In this document: piece by piece, positions 21,053 through 30,880 of the stretch
How positions within the stretch are numbered: the stretch's first letter is position 1
How the letters are laid out: each line of letters opens with the position of its first letter
Assembly: GCF_008801915.1 (NCBI RefSeq)
Contig: NZ_VZOV01000021.1
Location: forward strand, 17,766-81,765
From: Cupriavidus gilardii
GTDB lineage: Bacteria; Pseudomonadota; Gammaproteobacteria; Burkholderiales; Burkholderiaceae
DNA length: 64,000 nucleotides
Direction of reading: 5' to 3'
Notes under the pieces: generated by a model
Told to the model about the DNA's origin: nothing
What the model saw: only the letters and a program-made list of their open reading frames with translations
The model's database searches: none
Position numbers and translations under genes: made by a program

Positions 21053-23566
21053 TCATTCCGGCGCATCCGGCGCCGGCCGCCAGTAGCGCCGCGCCTGCTG
21101 CCGGAACGACGCGATCGCGATGCCGTCCCGATCCGCGACGACTTCGACCGCGCCGGTGCGATCGCTGCGATAGCGCGCGATCCCGCGGCGGCCATAGCGC
21201 GCCCATACCTGCGCATGCGGATGCCGGTAGCGGTTGCGATAGCCGAGCTGGAACACCGCCGCGGCGGGCCTTACCGCGTCGAGCCATTCGTCGCTGGACG
21301 AGGTGCGGCTGCCATGGTGCGGCACCAGCAGCAGGTCGGCGCGCAGCGCATCGGGCGGCAGGCGCGCCACCATCGCCAGTTCGGCGGCGCGGTCGATATC
21401 GCCGGTCAGCAGCATCGCGGCGTAAGGACTCGAGACCCGCAGCACGCAGCTGCGCGCATTGCTGCCGATCGCCGCGTCGTCGCCCTGCCCCGGCAACGGA
21501 TGCAGCAGTTCGAAACGCACGCCGTCCCATTGCCACGCGATACCGGCCGCGCACACCTGACCGACATCGGGTCCGCCCCCGGGCGGCAACCGCCATAGCG
21601 GATGGCCACGCGGCAGCGAGCCCCACAGGCGCCGGACCGGCAGCGCGGCCATCACGTCGCGCGCACCGCCGGCATGATCGGCATCCTCGTGGCTGATCAC
21701 CAGCGCATCGAGCGAATGGATGCCGACCGCGCGCAGGAACGGCACCACCACGCGTTCGCCGGCGCTGGGCCGTGGCGCGTCGGCCGGGCCATAGGCTGGC
21801 CCGGCGTCGTACAGCAGCCGATGGCCGCGGGTCTCGATCAGCACCGCCGCGCCCTGTCCGACATCGAGCGCCGTCGCGCGGAAGGCCGCGGCCGGCAGCG
21901 GCGCGCGGCCGCTCGACAGCATCGGGATCAGCAGCACCAGGCCGTGCACGCGCCAGCCCCAGCCGAAGGCGCGCGGGGCCAGCAGCACCGCCGTGCCGAG
22001 CAGCGCGAAGGCGAGCTCGACCGTGTCCGGCCGCGCCGCCTGCCAGACGGCCCAGTCCGGCGCCGCCAGCCGCACCAGCGCCGCCGCCAGCCATGCCATC
22101 GCCTGGTGCGCCAGCGCCAGCAGCGATGCGGCGGCCATCGCGATGGCGCCGCCTGCCGGCCAGTCCACGGGCCAGGCGGCCAGCAGCGCCGCGCACAACG
22201 CCAGCGGCGTCACCAGCAGGCTGACGAGCGGAATCGCCAGCGCATTGGCCAGCGGCGACACCACCGACACCTGCTGGAACAACAGCAGCGTCGGCGGCAG
22301 CAGTCCGATCGTGACGGCCCATTGCGTGCGCACCGACTCGGCCAGGTGCCGCCGCACGCCCTGCCAGCGCGCCTGCCAGACCGAACGCTGCGACGGCTCG
22401 CCGCCGGTCACGGCCACGGTTCGCTGCGACGCCGCCACGAAGATCGCGGCGACCGCGCCGAACGACAGCCAGAAGCCCGCCGCCCGCACCGCCCACGGGT
22501 CGAGCGCCAGCGCGACCGCGGCGGCCCAGGCCAGCACCAGCGAGGCCGGCGGCCGGCGCTGCCACCACAGCGCCAGCGCGGCCACGGACACCATCGCCAC
22601 CGTGCGTTGCGCCGGCACCTCCATACCCGACAGCAGCCCATAGCCGAGCGCCATCGCCACGGCGACCAGCGCCGCCGCCCGCTGCGCCGGACAGCGCAAC
22701 GGCAGCGGCCGCCGCAGCCATCTGCCCACGCCAAACGAGCGCCGCCACAGGGCCCGTGCCAGCGCGCCCGCCAGCCCCGAGATCATCGTGATATGCAGGC
22801 CCGAGATGCTGACCAGATGGCCGATGCCGGTGCGCGTGAACCAGCGCCACTGCTCGGCGGCGATGCCGCTCTGGTCGCCGATCGCCAGCGCCACCAGCAC
22901 GCCCGCCAACGGCGCCTCGGCCGGCATCGCCGCCAGCATGCGCGACCGGATCTGCGCACGCCAGCGGGCAATGCGCCAGGCCGGCCGCAGGGCCACCGGC
23001 GCCGCGGCGCGGGCCGCCAGCACGTAGCCGGTTGCGCCAATGCCCCGCTGCAGCAGCCAGTATTCGTAGTCGAAGCCATGCGGATTGGCGAGACCATGGG
23101 GGCGCTTCAGCCGTGCGGTCACCGCCAGCCGCGTGCCGGGCAGCAGATCGGGCGGCGCCTGCTGCCAGCCGAGCGACAGCAGCGGCGGCAAGCCGGCCGG
23201 CCTGTCGCCGTCGACCGTGAACGCGAAACGCAGGCCCTCGCCGTTGCCGGTCGGCAGTCCCGACACCACGCCCGTCAGCGACAGCGTGACGCCTTCGAAC
23301 TGCGCCGCAAGCCGCTCGGCCAGGCGACGCTCGGCACGCCAGACGGACCATGCCGCGCCGACGATCAGCGCGGCCAGCACGGTGGCCAGCAAGCGCACAT
23401 GGAAGCCGATCGAGGAGGGCCCCGGACGCCCGGCAAGCGGCGGCAGCGCGAGCACCACGACCAATGCGGCCAGACCGGCGGTCACGGCGATCGACGCGGG
23501 CGGCAATGCCGGCAATTGCTGCACCAGCCAGCAGCCCGCGACGAAGGCGCACAGCGTCAGGCGCAT
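21053..23566 (-). CDS. comEC: DNA uptake channel ComEC/Rec2
   Basis: The 837-residue polytopic inner-membrane protein should form the channel for single-stranded DNA entry in natural transformation. Order: N-terminal DUF4131 with two or three membrane helices, a central Competence domain with several helices (GHLVSISGLHITMISGLAGALAR is the signature), and a C-terminal metallo-beta-lactamase-like domain (ALDVGQGAAVLIET, SHEDADHAGG, VPHHGSRTSSS). The start MRLTLCAFVAGC at 23566 is chosen; 44 further in-frame codons upstream are Cys/Arg-rich, arise from a short tandem repeat and look non-coding. It is the last gene after lolC-lolD-tatD. Confidence 0.93.
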   Translation of the reverse strand: MRLTLCAFVAGCWLVQQLPALPPASIAVTAGLAALVVVLALPPLAGRPGPSSIGFHVRLLATVLAALIVGAAWSVWRAERRLAERLAAQFEGVTLSLTGVVSGLPTGNGEGLRFAFTVDGDRPAGLPPLLSLGWQQAPPDLLPGTRLAVTARLKRPHGLANPHGFDYEYWLLQRGIGATGYVLAARAAAPVALRPAWRIARWRAQIRSRMLAAMPAEAPLAGVLVALAIGDQSGIAAEQWRWFTRTGIGHLVSISGLHITMISGLAGALARALWRRSFGVGRWLRRPLPLRCPAQRAAALVAVAMALGYGLLSGMEVPAQRTVAMVSVAALALWWQRRPPASLVLAWAAAVALALDPWAVRAAGFWLSFGAVAAIFVAASQRTVAVTGGEPSQRSVWQARWQGVRRHLAESVRTQWAVTIGLLPPTLLLFQQVSVVSPLANALAIPLVSLLVTPLALCAALLAAWPVDWPAGGAIAMAAASLLALAHQAMAWLAAALVRLAAPDWAVWQAARPDTVELAFALLGTAVLLAPRAFGWGWRVHGLVLLIPMLSSGRAPLPAAAFRATALDVGQGAAVLIETRGHRLLYDAGPAYGPADAPRPSAGERVVVPFLRAVGIHSLDALVISHEDADHAGGARDVMAALPVRRLWGSLPRGHPLWRLPPGGGPDVGQVCAAGIAWQWDGVRFELLHPLPGQGDDAAIGSNARSCVLRVSSPYAAMLLTGDIDRAAELAMVARLPPDALRADLLLVPHHGSRTSSSDEWLDAVRPAAAVFQLGYRNRYRHPHAQVWARYGRRGIARYRSDRTGAVEVVADRDGIAIASFRQQARRYWRPAPDAPE

Positions 23567-23574
23567 CGCGGCCC

Positions 23575-23601
23575 GGCAATAGCGGCGGCGGCAATAGCGG
23601 C
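23575..23601. repeat. Short tandem repeat GGCAATAGCGGC
   Basis: Two exact 12-base copies (23575-23586 and 23590-23601) at 15-bp period are followed by a degenerate third copy. It lies directly upstream of the chosen comEC start in the 180-bp gap to tatD and accounts for the odd composition of the in-frame upstream extension. Confidence 0.6.
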
Positions 23602-23746
23602 CGCAGCAATGGCAGGAACAGCAGGCGCCGCAGAGAACGAAACGACGATAGCGGCCGCAACGACCGCACGCACCGCAGACATGCACGCCCCCGCTCAAGG
23701 GATCACGATGCCGCGTTTATACCGCCGGGCGGCGGAACGAACCTTG

Positions 23747-24589
23747 TCAGTCCGTCACGGCGAAGGACGGTGCCATCGTCGCGGCAAAGGCGGCCAGCCG
23801 GGGCAGCGCCTCGGCCGCATTGCGCCAGGTCGCCCGGGCCAACGCGTCGGCATCGATGCCGCGCAGTTCGGCCAGCACGCGCGCGACGCCCGCCACCTCG
23901 GCCGGCGTGTTGCGCACCTTGCGCTGTTCGCCGAACTGGTCGTCGGTCAGCCAGGCCGGCGCGATATCCGGGGCATCGGTCTCCAGCACCAGCGCGTCCA
24001 GCGGCAACTCCACCGCCAGCCGCCGGATCTGCCGCGCGCGGCTGAACGTCACGTTGCCGCCGAAGCCGAGCTTGAAGCCCTGCTCGACGAAGCGCTGCGC
24101 CTGCTGCGCGCTGCCGTTGAAGGCATGGGCGATGCCGCGCCGCACGCCGACGCGCCGCAGTTGCGCGGCAACCTGATCCTGCGACTTGCGCACATGCAGC
24201 AGCACCGGCAGATCGAACTCGCGCGCGATCTTCAGCTGCTCGACGTAGAGCCAGCTCTGATGCTGCGCGTCGAGGCCCGGCACGAAGAAGTCCAGGCCGA
24301 TCTCGCCGATGCCGACGAAGCGGGGGTCGGACAAGGCGACCTCGACCTCGCTGCGCAGCGCGTCCAGATCGGACTGCCCTGCCCCGGGCGTGCACAGCGG
24401 ATGGATGCCGAGCGCGTAGACGCAGGCCGGATGGCGATGCGCCAGCGCGCGCACCGCGGCGAAGTTCGACACCGCCACCGCGGGCAGCACGATGCCGCCG
24501 ACGCCGGCCGCGGCCGCGGCGGCCACCACCGCGTCGCGGTCGTCATCGAACTCGGCCGCGTCCAGGTGGCAATGGGTGTCGATCCACAT
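23747..24589 (-). CDS. TatD-family metal-dependent hydrolase
   Basis: This 280-residue TIM-barrel protein is of the amidohydrolase superfamily. Metal ligands are visible: His6 and His8 in DTHCHLD, Glu96 in IGEIGLDF, His132, His155 and the LETDAP Asp. Family members are Mg-dependent 3'-5' exodeoxyribonucleases. It starts 27 bp after lolD and precedes comEC on the same strand, so it is probably co-transcribed with both. Confidence 0.93.
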   Translation of the reverse strand: MWIDTHCHLDAAEFDDDRDAVVAAAAAAGVGGIVLPAVAVSNFAAVRALAHRHPACVYALGIHPLCTPGAGQSDLDALRSEVEVALSDPRFVGIGEIGLDFFVPGLDAQHQSWLYVEQLKIAREFDLPVLLHVRKSQDQVAAQLRRVGVRRGIAHAFNGSAQQAQRFVEQGFKLGFGGNVTFSRARQIRRLAVELPLDALVLETDAPDIAPAWLTDDQFGEQRKVRNTPAEVAGVARVLAELRGIDADALARATWRNAAEALPRLAAFAATMAPSFAVTD

Positions 24590-24616
24590 CGGGGACAGGC
24601 TCCGGCGTGCCGCGGG

Positions 24617-25375
24617 TCAGCGTTCGCGATGCAGATGGCCGTCGCGCAGCCGCAGCACACGGTCGCAGCGATTGGCCAGATCGAGATCGTGGGTGACGAT
24701 CACGAAGCTGGTGCCCAGCGTGCGCGACAGCTCCAGCATCAGGTCGTAGACGCCGCCGGCCGTATGGTCGTCGAGGTTGCCGGTCGGCTCGTCGGCCAGC
24801 ACGCAGGCGGGCTGCCCCACCAGCGCGCGCGCGATCGCCACGCGCTGCCGCTCGCCGCCCGACAGCTCGCCCGGACGGTGCTTCGCGCGCTCGCCCAGGC
24901 CGACGCGCGCCAGCATCGCCTGCGCCGCCTCGCGCGCCTCGCCCTGGCGCAGGCCGCGGATGCGCATCGGCATCGCGACGTTGTCCAGTGCGGTGAACTC
25001 CGGCAGCAGATGGTGGAACTGGTAGACGAAGCCGAGCGAGCGGTTGCGCACGAGGTTGCGCTCGGTCTCGCGCAGATCGGTGAAGGGCTTGCCGAGCAGC
25101 GCGACGCTGCCCGAATCGGGATTGTCGAGCCCGCCCAGCACATGCAGCAGCGTGCTTTTGCCCGAGCCGGAGGCGCCGACGATGGCGACCTTCTCGCCGG
25201 CGTCGATGCGCAGGTCGACGCCGCGCAGCACCTCGACGTCGAGTCCGCCCTGGCGGAAACGCTTGCACAGCCCCTGCGCGGTCAGGATCGGCCTTGCCGC
25301 GGCGGTGGCGCCCGCCGGCACGGCCGCGGGGCAGGCGTCGGGGGAAGCGGCGCGGTTCAGCATGGTCTCACTCAT
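24617..25375 (-). CDS. lolD: Lipoprotein-releasing ABC transporter ATPase LolD
   Basis: The 252-residue ATPase of the LolCDE complex releases lipoproteins from the inner membrane to LolA. Walker [10 protein letters not shown] (67-75), signature [15 protein letters not shown], Walker [14 protein letters not shown] and a VTHD switch are all intact. The first 25-30 residues are an Ala/Pro-rich extension beyond the usual start; an internal ATG at codon 5 does not change this. Its ATG overlaps the lolC stop by 8 bases (ATGAGTGA), indicating translational coupling. Confidence 0.95.
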   Translation of the reverse strand: MSETMLNRAASPDACPAAVPAGATAAARPILTAQGLCKRFRQGGLDVEVLRGVDLRIDAGEKVAIVGASGSGKSTLLHVLGGLDNPDSGSVALLGKPFTDLRETERNLVRNRSLGFVYQFHHLLPEFTALDNVAMPMRIRGLRQGEAREAAQAMLARVGLGERAKHRPGELSGGERQRVAIARALVGQPACVLADEPTGNLDDHTAGGVYDLMLELSRTLGTSFVIVTHDLDLANRCDRVLRLRDGHLHRER

Positions 25376-26618
25376 AGCGCAGCGCCTCCGCGGGGTTCAC
25401 GCGCGCGGCGCGCCAGCTGGGATAGAGCGTGGCCAGGATGGCCAGCACGAAGGAAATGGTGCCGATGGTGGCGATGTCGTTCACGCGCGGGTCCGAGGGC
25501 AATTCGCTGATGAAATAGATGTCGCGGGGCAGGAACTGGACCTGCAGGATCCGCTCGATGAAGGGCACGATCACGTCGATATTGGTCGCGATCAGCGTGC
25601 CGCCGAGCACGCCCAGCACGGTGCCGATGAAGCCGATCGCCACCCCCTGCACGATGAAGATGCGCATGATCGAGCCGGGCTGCGCGCCCATCGTGCGCAG
25701 GATCGCGATATCGGCCTGCTTGTCGGTGACGGTCATCACCAGCGTCGATACCAGGTTGAAGGCCGCCACCGCGATGATCAGCGTCAGGATGATGAACATC
25801 ATCCGTTTCTCGGTCTGCACCGCCGCGAACCAGTTGCGGTTCTGCTTGGACCAGTCGCGCAGATAGAGCTCGCCGGACAGCGTGCCGGCCAGCGCATCGG
25901 CGACCTGCGGCGCGCGCTGCATGTCGGACAGCTTCAGCCGCAGGCCGTTGGGGCCATCGAGCCGGAACAGCGTCTGCGCGTCCTGGATGTCGATCAGCGC
26001 CAGCGCGCTGTCGAACTCGTAATGGCCCGACGAGAACAAGCCGACCACGGTGAACTGCTTGAGCCGCGGCAGCACGCCGGCCGGCGTGATGGTGCCCTGC
26101 GGCGCCACCAGCGTGACCTTGTCGCCGACGCGCACGCCCATCGCCGCGGCCAGCTCGCCGCCAAGCACGATGCCGAAGCCGCCCGGCTGCAGCTCGTTCA
26201 GGCTGCCGGCCTTGAACTGCTTGCCGATGTCCGAGACCTTGGGCTCCTCGGCCGGGTCGACGCCGCGCAGCAGCACGCCGCGCACCGTGTCGTCGCGCGT
26301 CAGCATCGCCTGCGCGGCGACATAGGGCGCCGCGCCGACGACCTCCTTGTTGCGCATCGCCTCGGCGGCGGTGCGGCGCCAGTCCGGCAGCGTGGAAGGG
26401 CCGATCACCTCGATATGCGCGAGCACCGACAGCATGCGGTCCCGCACCTCCTTCTGGAAGCCGTTCATCACCGACAGCACGACGATCAGCGCGGCCACGC
26501 CGAGCGCGATGCCGAGCATCGAGATCATCGAGATGAACGAGATGAAGGTATTGCGGCTGGCGCGTTTGCTGGCGCGGGTATAGCGCCAGCCGATCTGCCA
26601 CTCGTAGGGAAAGTTCAA
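25368..26618 (-). CDS. lolC: Lipoprotein-releasing system permease LolC/LolE (TTG start)
   Basis: The 416-residue permease has one N-terminal membrane helix (about 20-45), a large MacB-like periplasmic domain and three C-terminal helices (about 265-395) in an FtsX domain. The family N-terminus [M][15 protein letters not shown] is reached with a TTG codon at 26618, preceded by AGGA at a 7-base gap; no ATG fits. Another TTG lies 8 codons further up. A single permease gene is present, as in many betaproteobacteria, so it probably serves as a homodimeric LolF-like subunit. Confidence 0.93.
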   Translation of the reverse strand: MNFPYEWQIGWRYTRASKRASRNTFISFISMISMLGIALGVAALIVVLSVMNGFQKEVRDRMLSVLAHIEVIGPSTLPDWRRTAAEAMRNKEVVGAAPYVAAQAMLTRDDTVRGVLLRGVDPAEEPKVSDIGKQFKAGSLNELQPGGFGIVLGGELAAAMGVRVGDKVTLVAPQGTITPAGVLPRLKQFTVVGLFSSGHYEFDSALALIDIQDAQTLFRLDGPNGLRLKLSDMQRAPQVADALAGTLSGELYLRDWSKQNRNWFAAVQTEKRMMFIILTLIIAVAAFNLVSTLVMTVTDKQADIAILRTMGAQPGSIMRIFIVQGVAIGFIGTVLGVLGGTLIATNIDVIVPFIERILQVQFLPRDIYFISELPSDPRVNDIATIGTISFVLAILATLYPSWRAARVNPAEALRYE

Positions 26619-26730
26619 GACGGTTCCTGTGTTCGTTGCCAATGCGCGATGGGCGCAATTGCCCGCGCAACTGCCCGCGCAAATCCGGCGCCAATTCGGT
26701 GAATCGGGACGCGCCGGCCAGCCGCGAGTT

Positions 26731-26736
26731 TACAAT
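26731..26736 (+). promoter_or_regulatory. -10 box TACAAT directly before the rpfE-type gene
   Basis: TACAAT ends only 10 bases before the ATG at 26747, so the predicted transcription start is within a few bases of the start codon. No ribosome-binding site is visible. A leaderless or near-leaderless mRNA is inferred. Confidence 0.5.
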
Positions 26737-26746
26737 CTCGCCAACC

Positions 26747-27898
26747 ATGACGACGCACCTGACCCTGATTGTGCCCTTTTCGGTCCCGCCCGGCGCGGAT
26801 ACCGAGGGCCTGGACGAACCGAACGGCACCGGTGGCGGCATTGCCGGCGCGCTGCTGCGCCAGTTGGAGTTGCCGGCGCTGGGAAAGTTGCTGACCCGCG
26901 CTGGCGCCACTGCGCGCGAGCGCCACGGCCAGGGCTACGACCCGACCGCGCTGCGCTCGCTGCCGCATGAACGCTGGCTGGCGGCGCGCGCGGGCCTGGA
27001 CACGGCGCGCGTGCCCACCGCCCCCTACATGCGGCTGGCCGACCATGGCGGCGCCGCGGCGGGCCGCGACGAGCGGTCGTGGGTCTGCCTGCAGCCGGTC
27101 CATATCCATGCCGCGCGCGATCATCTGGTGCTGATGGACCCGGCGCTGCTGACGCTGGACGCCGCCGAATCGGCCGCGCTGCGCGAGGCCATCGGGCCGC
27201 TGCTGGACGATTCCGGCATTGCGCTGGACGCTCCCCATCCCGGCCGCTGGTATCTGCCCGAGGCCGTGTTCGGCCCGCTGGACGCGACGCCGCCGCTGCG
27301 CGCGGCCGGCCGCAATATCGATGTGTGGATGCAGTCCGGCCCGCGCGAGCGTGACTGGCGTCGGCTGCAGAACGAGATCCAGATGACCTGGTTCGACCAT
27401 CCGGTCAACCAGGCGCGCGAGGCCAGCGGCGCGCTGCCCGTCAACTCGGTCTGGCTGCATGGCGGCGGCGCGCTGCGGCCGGTGCCACGGCTGGCCGATA
27501 CGGTGCTGGCCGACGATCCGCTGCTGCGCGGGCTGGCGCTGGCCGGCGGCGCCGCATGCCGGCCCTTGCCGTCCTCGCTGGCGGCGCTGGCCTCGGAGAC
27601 GTCGCAGCACGCCGACGGCAGTGCCATGGCACTGCTCGATGCCTGCGCCTCGGCCTATATCGCCGAGGACTGGGGCAGCTGGATCGAGCGGCTGCATGCG
27701 CTCGAGGCCGACTGGTTCGCGCCGGCGCTGGCCGCGCTCGAGGCGGGCCGGCTGCAGGCGCTGACGCTGGTGCTCGGCGGCGACGACCATCACGCCGAAT
27801 TCACCGTGCGCCGGGGCGACCTGCGCAAGTTCTGGCGCGGCCTGGGCATGCGCGGCGACTGGCGCGCGCTGCTGTCCGATCTGGCGCTGGCCGCATGA
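26747..27898 (+). CDS. RpfE-type conserved protein (COG4255), upstream of recJ
   Basis: The 383-residue soluble protein has no signal peptide or membrane segments. It has no recognisable catalytic motif, but conserved-looking blocks such as LIVPFSVPPG, QNEIQMTWFDHPVN, VNSVWLHGGG and the C-terminal FTVRRGDLRKFWRGLG. From its position before recJ and these blocks I assign it to the RpfE/COG4255 family, sometimes mislabelled as a cofactor-independent phosphoglycerate mutase. Its biochemical role is unknown; in Xanthomonas rpfE lies beside recJ in the rpf region. It is divergent from lolC. Confidence 0.7.
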   Translation: MTTHLTLIVPFSVPPGADTEGLDEPNGTGGGIAGALLRQLELPALGKLLTRAGATARERHGQGYDPTALRSLPHERWLAARAGLDTARVPTAPYMRLADHGGAAAGRDERSWVCLQPVHIHAARDHLVLMDPALLTLDAAESAALREAIGPLLDDSGIALDAPHPGRWYLPEAVFGPLDATPPLRAAGRNIDVWMQSGPRERDWRRLQNEIQMTWFDHPVNQAREASGALPVNSVWLHGGGALRPVPRLADTVLADDPLLRGLALAGGAACRPLPSSLAALASETSQHADGSAMALLDACASAYIAEDWGSWIERLHALEADWFAPALAALEAGRLQALTLVLGGDDHHAEFTVRRGDLRKFWRGLGMRGDWRALLSDLALAA

Positions 27899-27989
27899 GC
27901 GCGACCATGCCGATGCCACTTCTCCCGTCTTACCCGCTCAGTATGCGTTGCCGCCGCGCCGGCCCCTGCTCCGCTATCGTTCCGACTCC

Positions 27990-29687
27990 ATGACCCGCAT
28001 CGCGATCCGCCCCCACCAGCCCGACCACGCCAGCGCCCTCGCCGCGCTGGGCCTGCATCCGACGCTGGCGCGCATCCTGTCGGCGCGCGGCGTCACCCAT
28101 GCGCGCGAGCTGGCCACCGACCTGCCCGAGCTGATGGCGCCGCAGGCGATGAAGGGCATCGACCGCGCCGCAGTCTATCTGGCCGACGCGATCGCGGCCC
28201 GCCGCCGGCTGCTGATCGTCGCCGATTACGACTGCGACGGCGCCACCGCCTGCGCGGTCGGCGTGCGCGGTTTGCGGATGCTCGGCGCGCAGGTCGACTA
28301 CATCGTGCCGAACCGCTTCGAATACGGCTACGGCCTGACGCCGGAGATCGTCGCGCTGGCGGCGCAGCGCAATCCCGACGTGATCGTCACCGTCGACAAC
28401 GGCATCGCGAGCGTCGATGGCGTGGCCGCGGCCAATGCGCGCGGCATCGACGTGGTCGTCACCGACCACCATCTGCCGGGCGACCGGCTGCCCGACGCCG
28501 CGGTGATCGTCAATCCGAACCAGCCGGGCTGCGGCTTCCCCAGCAAGAACCTGGCAGGCGTCGGCGTGATGTTCTACGTGCTGCTGGCGCTGCGCGCCGA
28601 ACTGCGCCAGCGCGGCGTGTTCACGCCGGCCAGCCAGCCGCGGCTGGACACGCTGCTCGATCTGGTCGCGCTCGGTACCGTGGCCGACGTGGTCAAGCTC
28701 GACACCAACAACCGCATCCTGGTCGCGCAGGGCCTGAAGCGCATGCGCGCGGGCCGCATGCATGCGGGCGTGGCCGCGCTGTTCCGCGCGGCCGGACGCG
28801 AGGCCAGCCGCGCCACCACCTTCGATCTCGGCTTCGGCCTGGGGCCGCGGCTGAACGCCGCGGGACGGCTGGCGGACATGTCGCTCGGCATCGAATGCCT
28901 GCTCAGCGACGATGCGGAGCGCGCCTGGGAGATCGCCCAGCAGCTCGATGCGATGAACCGGGAGCGGCGCGACATCGAGGCGGGCATGCAGCAGGAAGCG
29001 CTGCAGATCCTCGAACGTCCGCTGGACGGGCTCGATCCGTCGTCGCGCTTTACCGTCAGCGTGTTCAACGACACCTGGCACCAGGGCGTGATCGGCATCG
29101 TCGCGTCGCGCCTGAAGGAGAAATTCCATCGGCCGACGATCACCTTCGCGCCGGGCGACGAGGCCACGATCAAGGGCTCGGGCCGCTCGATCCCGGGCTT
29201 TCATCTGCGCGATGCGCTCGATCTGGTCTCCAAGCGTCATCCCGGTCTGCTGGTCAAGTTCGGCGGCCATGCGATGGCGGCCGGCCTGACGCTGCGGGCC
29301 GGCGACTTCGAACGCTTCATGGACGCGTTCGAGGGCATCGGCCGCGAATGGCTGACCGACGATCACCTGGCCCGCGTGATCGAGACCGACGGCGAGATCG
29401 AGGACCACTGCTTCGATCCGGCCTTCGTGTCGCTGCTGGAGCAGCAGGTATGGGGCCAGGGCTTCCCGCCGCCGACCTTCTGCGGGGAGTTCGACGTGCT
29501 GCGCCAGACCGTGCTCAAGGGCAAGCATCTGAAGCTGCAGCTCGGACGCGGCAAGCGCCAGTTCGACGCGATCTGGTTCAACCACGCCGACACGCTGGGC
29601 GCCAGCGCGATGGTCGCCTACCGGCTCGACAACAACACCTTCAACGGCGTCACGCGCGTGCAGATGGTGATCGAGCACGCGCAATAG
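27990..29687 (+). CDS. recJ: Single-strand-specific 5'-3' exonuclease RecJ
   Basis: The 565-residue DHH-family nuclease acts in recombination and repair. Motif II-like ADYDCDGATA (Asp79, Asp81, Asp83), the DHH motif at Asp159-His161 (VTDHHLPGD), the DHHA1 motif GSGRSIPGFHLRDAL and KFGGHAMAAGLTL are present in order. The C-terminal OB-type segment is complete. The ATG at 27990 gives the normal length. It follows the rpfE-type gene by 91 bp. Confidence 0.97.
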   Translation: MTRIAIRPHQPDHASALAALGLHPTLARILSARGVTHARELATDLPELMAPQAMKGIDRAAVYLADAIAARRRLLIVADYDCDGATACAVGVRGLRMLGAQVDYIVPNRFEYGYGLTPEIVALAAQRNPDVIVTVDNGIASVDGVAAANARGIDVVVTDHHLPGDRLPDAAVIVNPNQPGCGFPSKNLAGVGVMFYVLLALRAELRQRGVFTPASQPRLDTLLDLVALGTVADVVKLDTNNRILVAQGLKRMRAGRMHAGVAALFRAAGREASRATTFDLGFGLGPRLNAAGRLADMSLGIECLLSDDAERAWEIAQQLDAMNRERRDIEAGMQQEALQILERPLDGLDPSSRFTVSVFNDTWHQGVIGIVASRLKEKFHRPTITFAPGDEATIKGSGRSIPGFHLRDALDLVSKRHPGLLVKFGGHAMAAGLTLRAGDFERFMDAFEGIGREWLTDDHLARVIETDGEIEDHCFDPAFVSLLEQQVWGQGFPPPTFCGEFDVLRQTVLKGKHLKLQLGRGKRQFDAIWFNHADTLGASAMVAYRLDNNTFNGVTRVQMVIEHAQ

Positions 29688-29703
29688 CAAGCCGGCGCCT
29701 CAC

Positions 29704-29787
29704 GCTGTCGCCCCCGCGCAGGCGGGGCGGCAGCGGCTTGTCCGGCCAGTTTGCAGTCACTGGGTCGCCGCCTGCGTGGGGACGACG
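29704..29787. repeat. REP-like extragenic palindromes (inverted pair)
   Basis: A left copy around CCCCGC-GCAG-GCGGGG (29704-29732) faces a right copy in the opposite orientation (29757-29787, starting TCACTGGGTCGCCGCC). They sit between the convergent recJ and nlpD-like genes. The right copy looks like a degenerate form of the CACTGGGTCCCCGCC type palindrome that I recall as dispersed in Burkholderiales; this assignment is from memory. Confidence 0.6.
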
Positions 29788-29798
29788 AAACGGATCGC

Positions 29799-30551
29799 CT
29801 ATCCCCGTGCGGGCAGCATGCTGGCCGGATCGACCGGCTTGCCGTTGCCGCGCACCTCGAAATGCAGCTCGCTGGCGGCGGCGCCCATGCGGCCCACCAC
29901 CTGGCCCGCATCGACGTGGGCGCCTTCCTTGACCATCGGCTGATCCAGATTGCCGTAGACGGTCAGCCAGTCGTCGTTGTGCTTGACGATCACCAGCGTG
30001 CCATAGCCGCGCAGCGCGCCGACATGGATGGCCCAGCCGGCCGCGGCCGCGCGCACGGTGCCGTTGGCCGGCACCGCGATGCGAAGGCCCTTGCTCGACG
30101 GCGGCGAATAGCCGTGCGTGACCGTGCCGTCCGCCGGCCATTGCAGCGCGATGCGGCTGGACGGCGGCCGGCTCGACGGCGCCGCGGCGCGCGGCGTGTC
30201 CTCGACCGTGGTCGGGCCGCTGGCGTTGCTCGCCGCCGCCGCCGTGGCGCCGGCGGCAGGCCGGACGCGGATCAGCTGGCCCACTTCGATGCGGTCGGCG
30301 CTTGGCAACGCGTTCCAGCGCACCAGATCGCGCACCGAGCGGCGATGGCGGCGCGCGATCGAATACAACGTGTCACCGGAGCGGACACGGTAGAAGCCAT
30401 CCGGCGCGGGGCCGCCCTCGCCCACCGTGCCGCAGCCGGCCAGCGTGGCCAGCATCGTGGCGGCCAGCGCGGCGATGGCGCGACGCCGGCCGATGGCGGG
30501 GGCGTCGGTGGCGGTCGCGGTCGGGAAGGTCGTGGTGGCTGGCATCGTCAT
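29799..30551 (-). CDS. NlpD-like LysM/degenerate-LytM lipoprotein
   Basis: The 250-residue envelope lipoprotein has lipobox LAGC with Cys40. A LysM peptidoglycan-binding domain (about 45-93, YRVRSGDTLYSIARRHRRSVRDLVRWN) is followed by an Ala/Ser/Pro linker and a C-terminal M23/LytM-like domain. The zinc ligands of active M23 enzymes are missing: the HxxxD motif reads SKGLRIA, the YAHL motif reads YGNL and HLHFE reads ELHFE. It is therefore probably a non-enzymatic activator of cell-wall amidases, as for NlpD/EnvC. The start at 30551 has no obvious ribosome-binding site; an ATG two codons later is possible. Confidence 0.85.
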   Translation of the reverse strand: MTMPATTTFPTATATDAPAIGRRRAIAALAATMLATLAGCGTVGEGGPAPDGFYRVRSGDTLYSIARRHRRSVRDLVRWNALPSADRIEVGQLIRVRPAAGATAAAASNASGPTTVEDTPRAAAPSSRPPSSRIALQWPADGTVTHGYSPPSSKGLRIAVPANGTVRAAAAGWAIHVGALRGYGTLVIVKHNDDWLTVYGNLDQPMVKEGAHVDAGQVVGRMGAAASELHFEVRGNGKPVDPASMLPARG

Positions 30552-30880
30552 GGCGGCATCGGAAATCTGGCGCCCGCCGCAATATCGATGGCCCGGATCT
30601 ACGGGCCCGGCTGTCGCGGCGGCGGACTGGAACGGCGGATAAAAACGGAAGCGGCGCCACCGATGTAACGGTTGACGCACCCGCAACTGTAGACCATCGG
30701 TCACGGCCACAGTTCGGCGCGGCGTCCGGAATCGCCCAGCGGTGACCCGGGCAGGACCCGAGCCGCCGCGGCCCCGGCATCGCCAAAGCGTGGCCGTCCG
30801 CGCGGCGCATTATCCGTCATTGCCCGGGGAATGCCTCCCCGTTCCGCTATAATTCACGGTTTTCAAAGCGCAAGAACACC
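30552..30880. other. Divergent intergenic region nlpD-like / prfB
   Basis: These 329 bp carry no credible gene. The right end has a perfect TATAAT at 30848-30853 for prfB, preceded by a small hairpin (CGGGGA-ATGCC-TCCCCG, about 30825-30841). I see no riboswitch or operator pattern. An in-frame extension of the nlpD-like gene through 30710 reads Arg/Pro-rich and is unlikely to be translated. Confidence 0.6.
30848..30853 (+). promoter_or_regulatory. -10 box of prfB
   Basis: A consensus TATAAT ends 27 bases before the prfB ATG. The -35 position is not convincing. Confidence 0.6.

Noticed and set aside
23567..23698. Cys-rich N-terminal extension of ComEC
   Set aside because: The 44 extra codons come largely from the GGCAATAGCGGC tandem repeat and carry no family similarity; the ATG at 23566 gives the normal N-terminus.
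21602..25510. 1,300-codon plus-strand open frame over comEC, tatD and lolD
   Set aside because: Same explanation: a compositional shadow of three well-supported minus-strand genes.
30552..30880. Possible riboswitch or small RNA upstream of prfB
   Set aside because: No recognisable aptamer consensus or conserved stem set; only a small hairpin and a TATAAT box.
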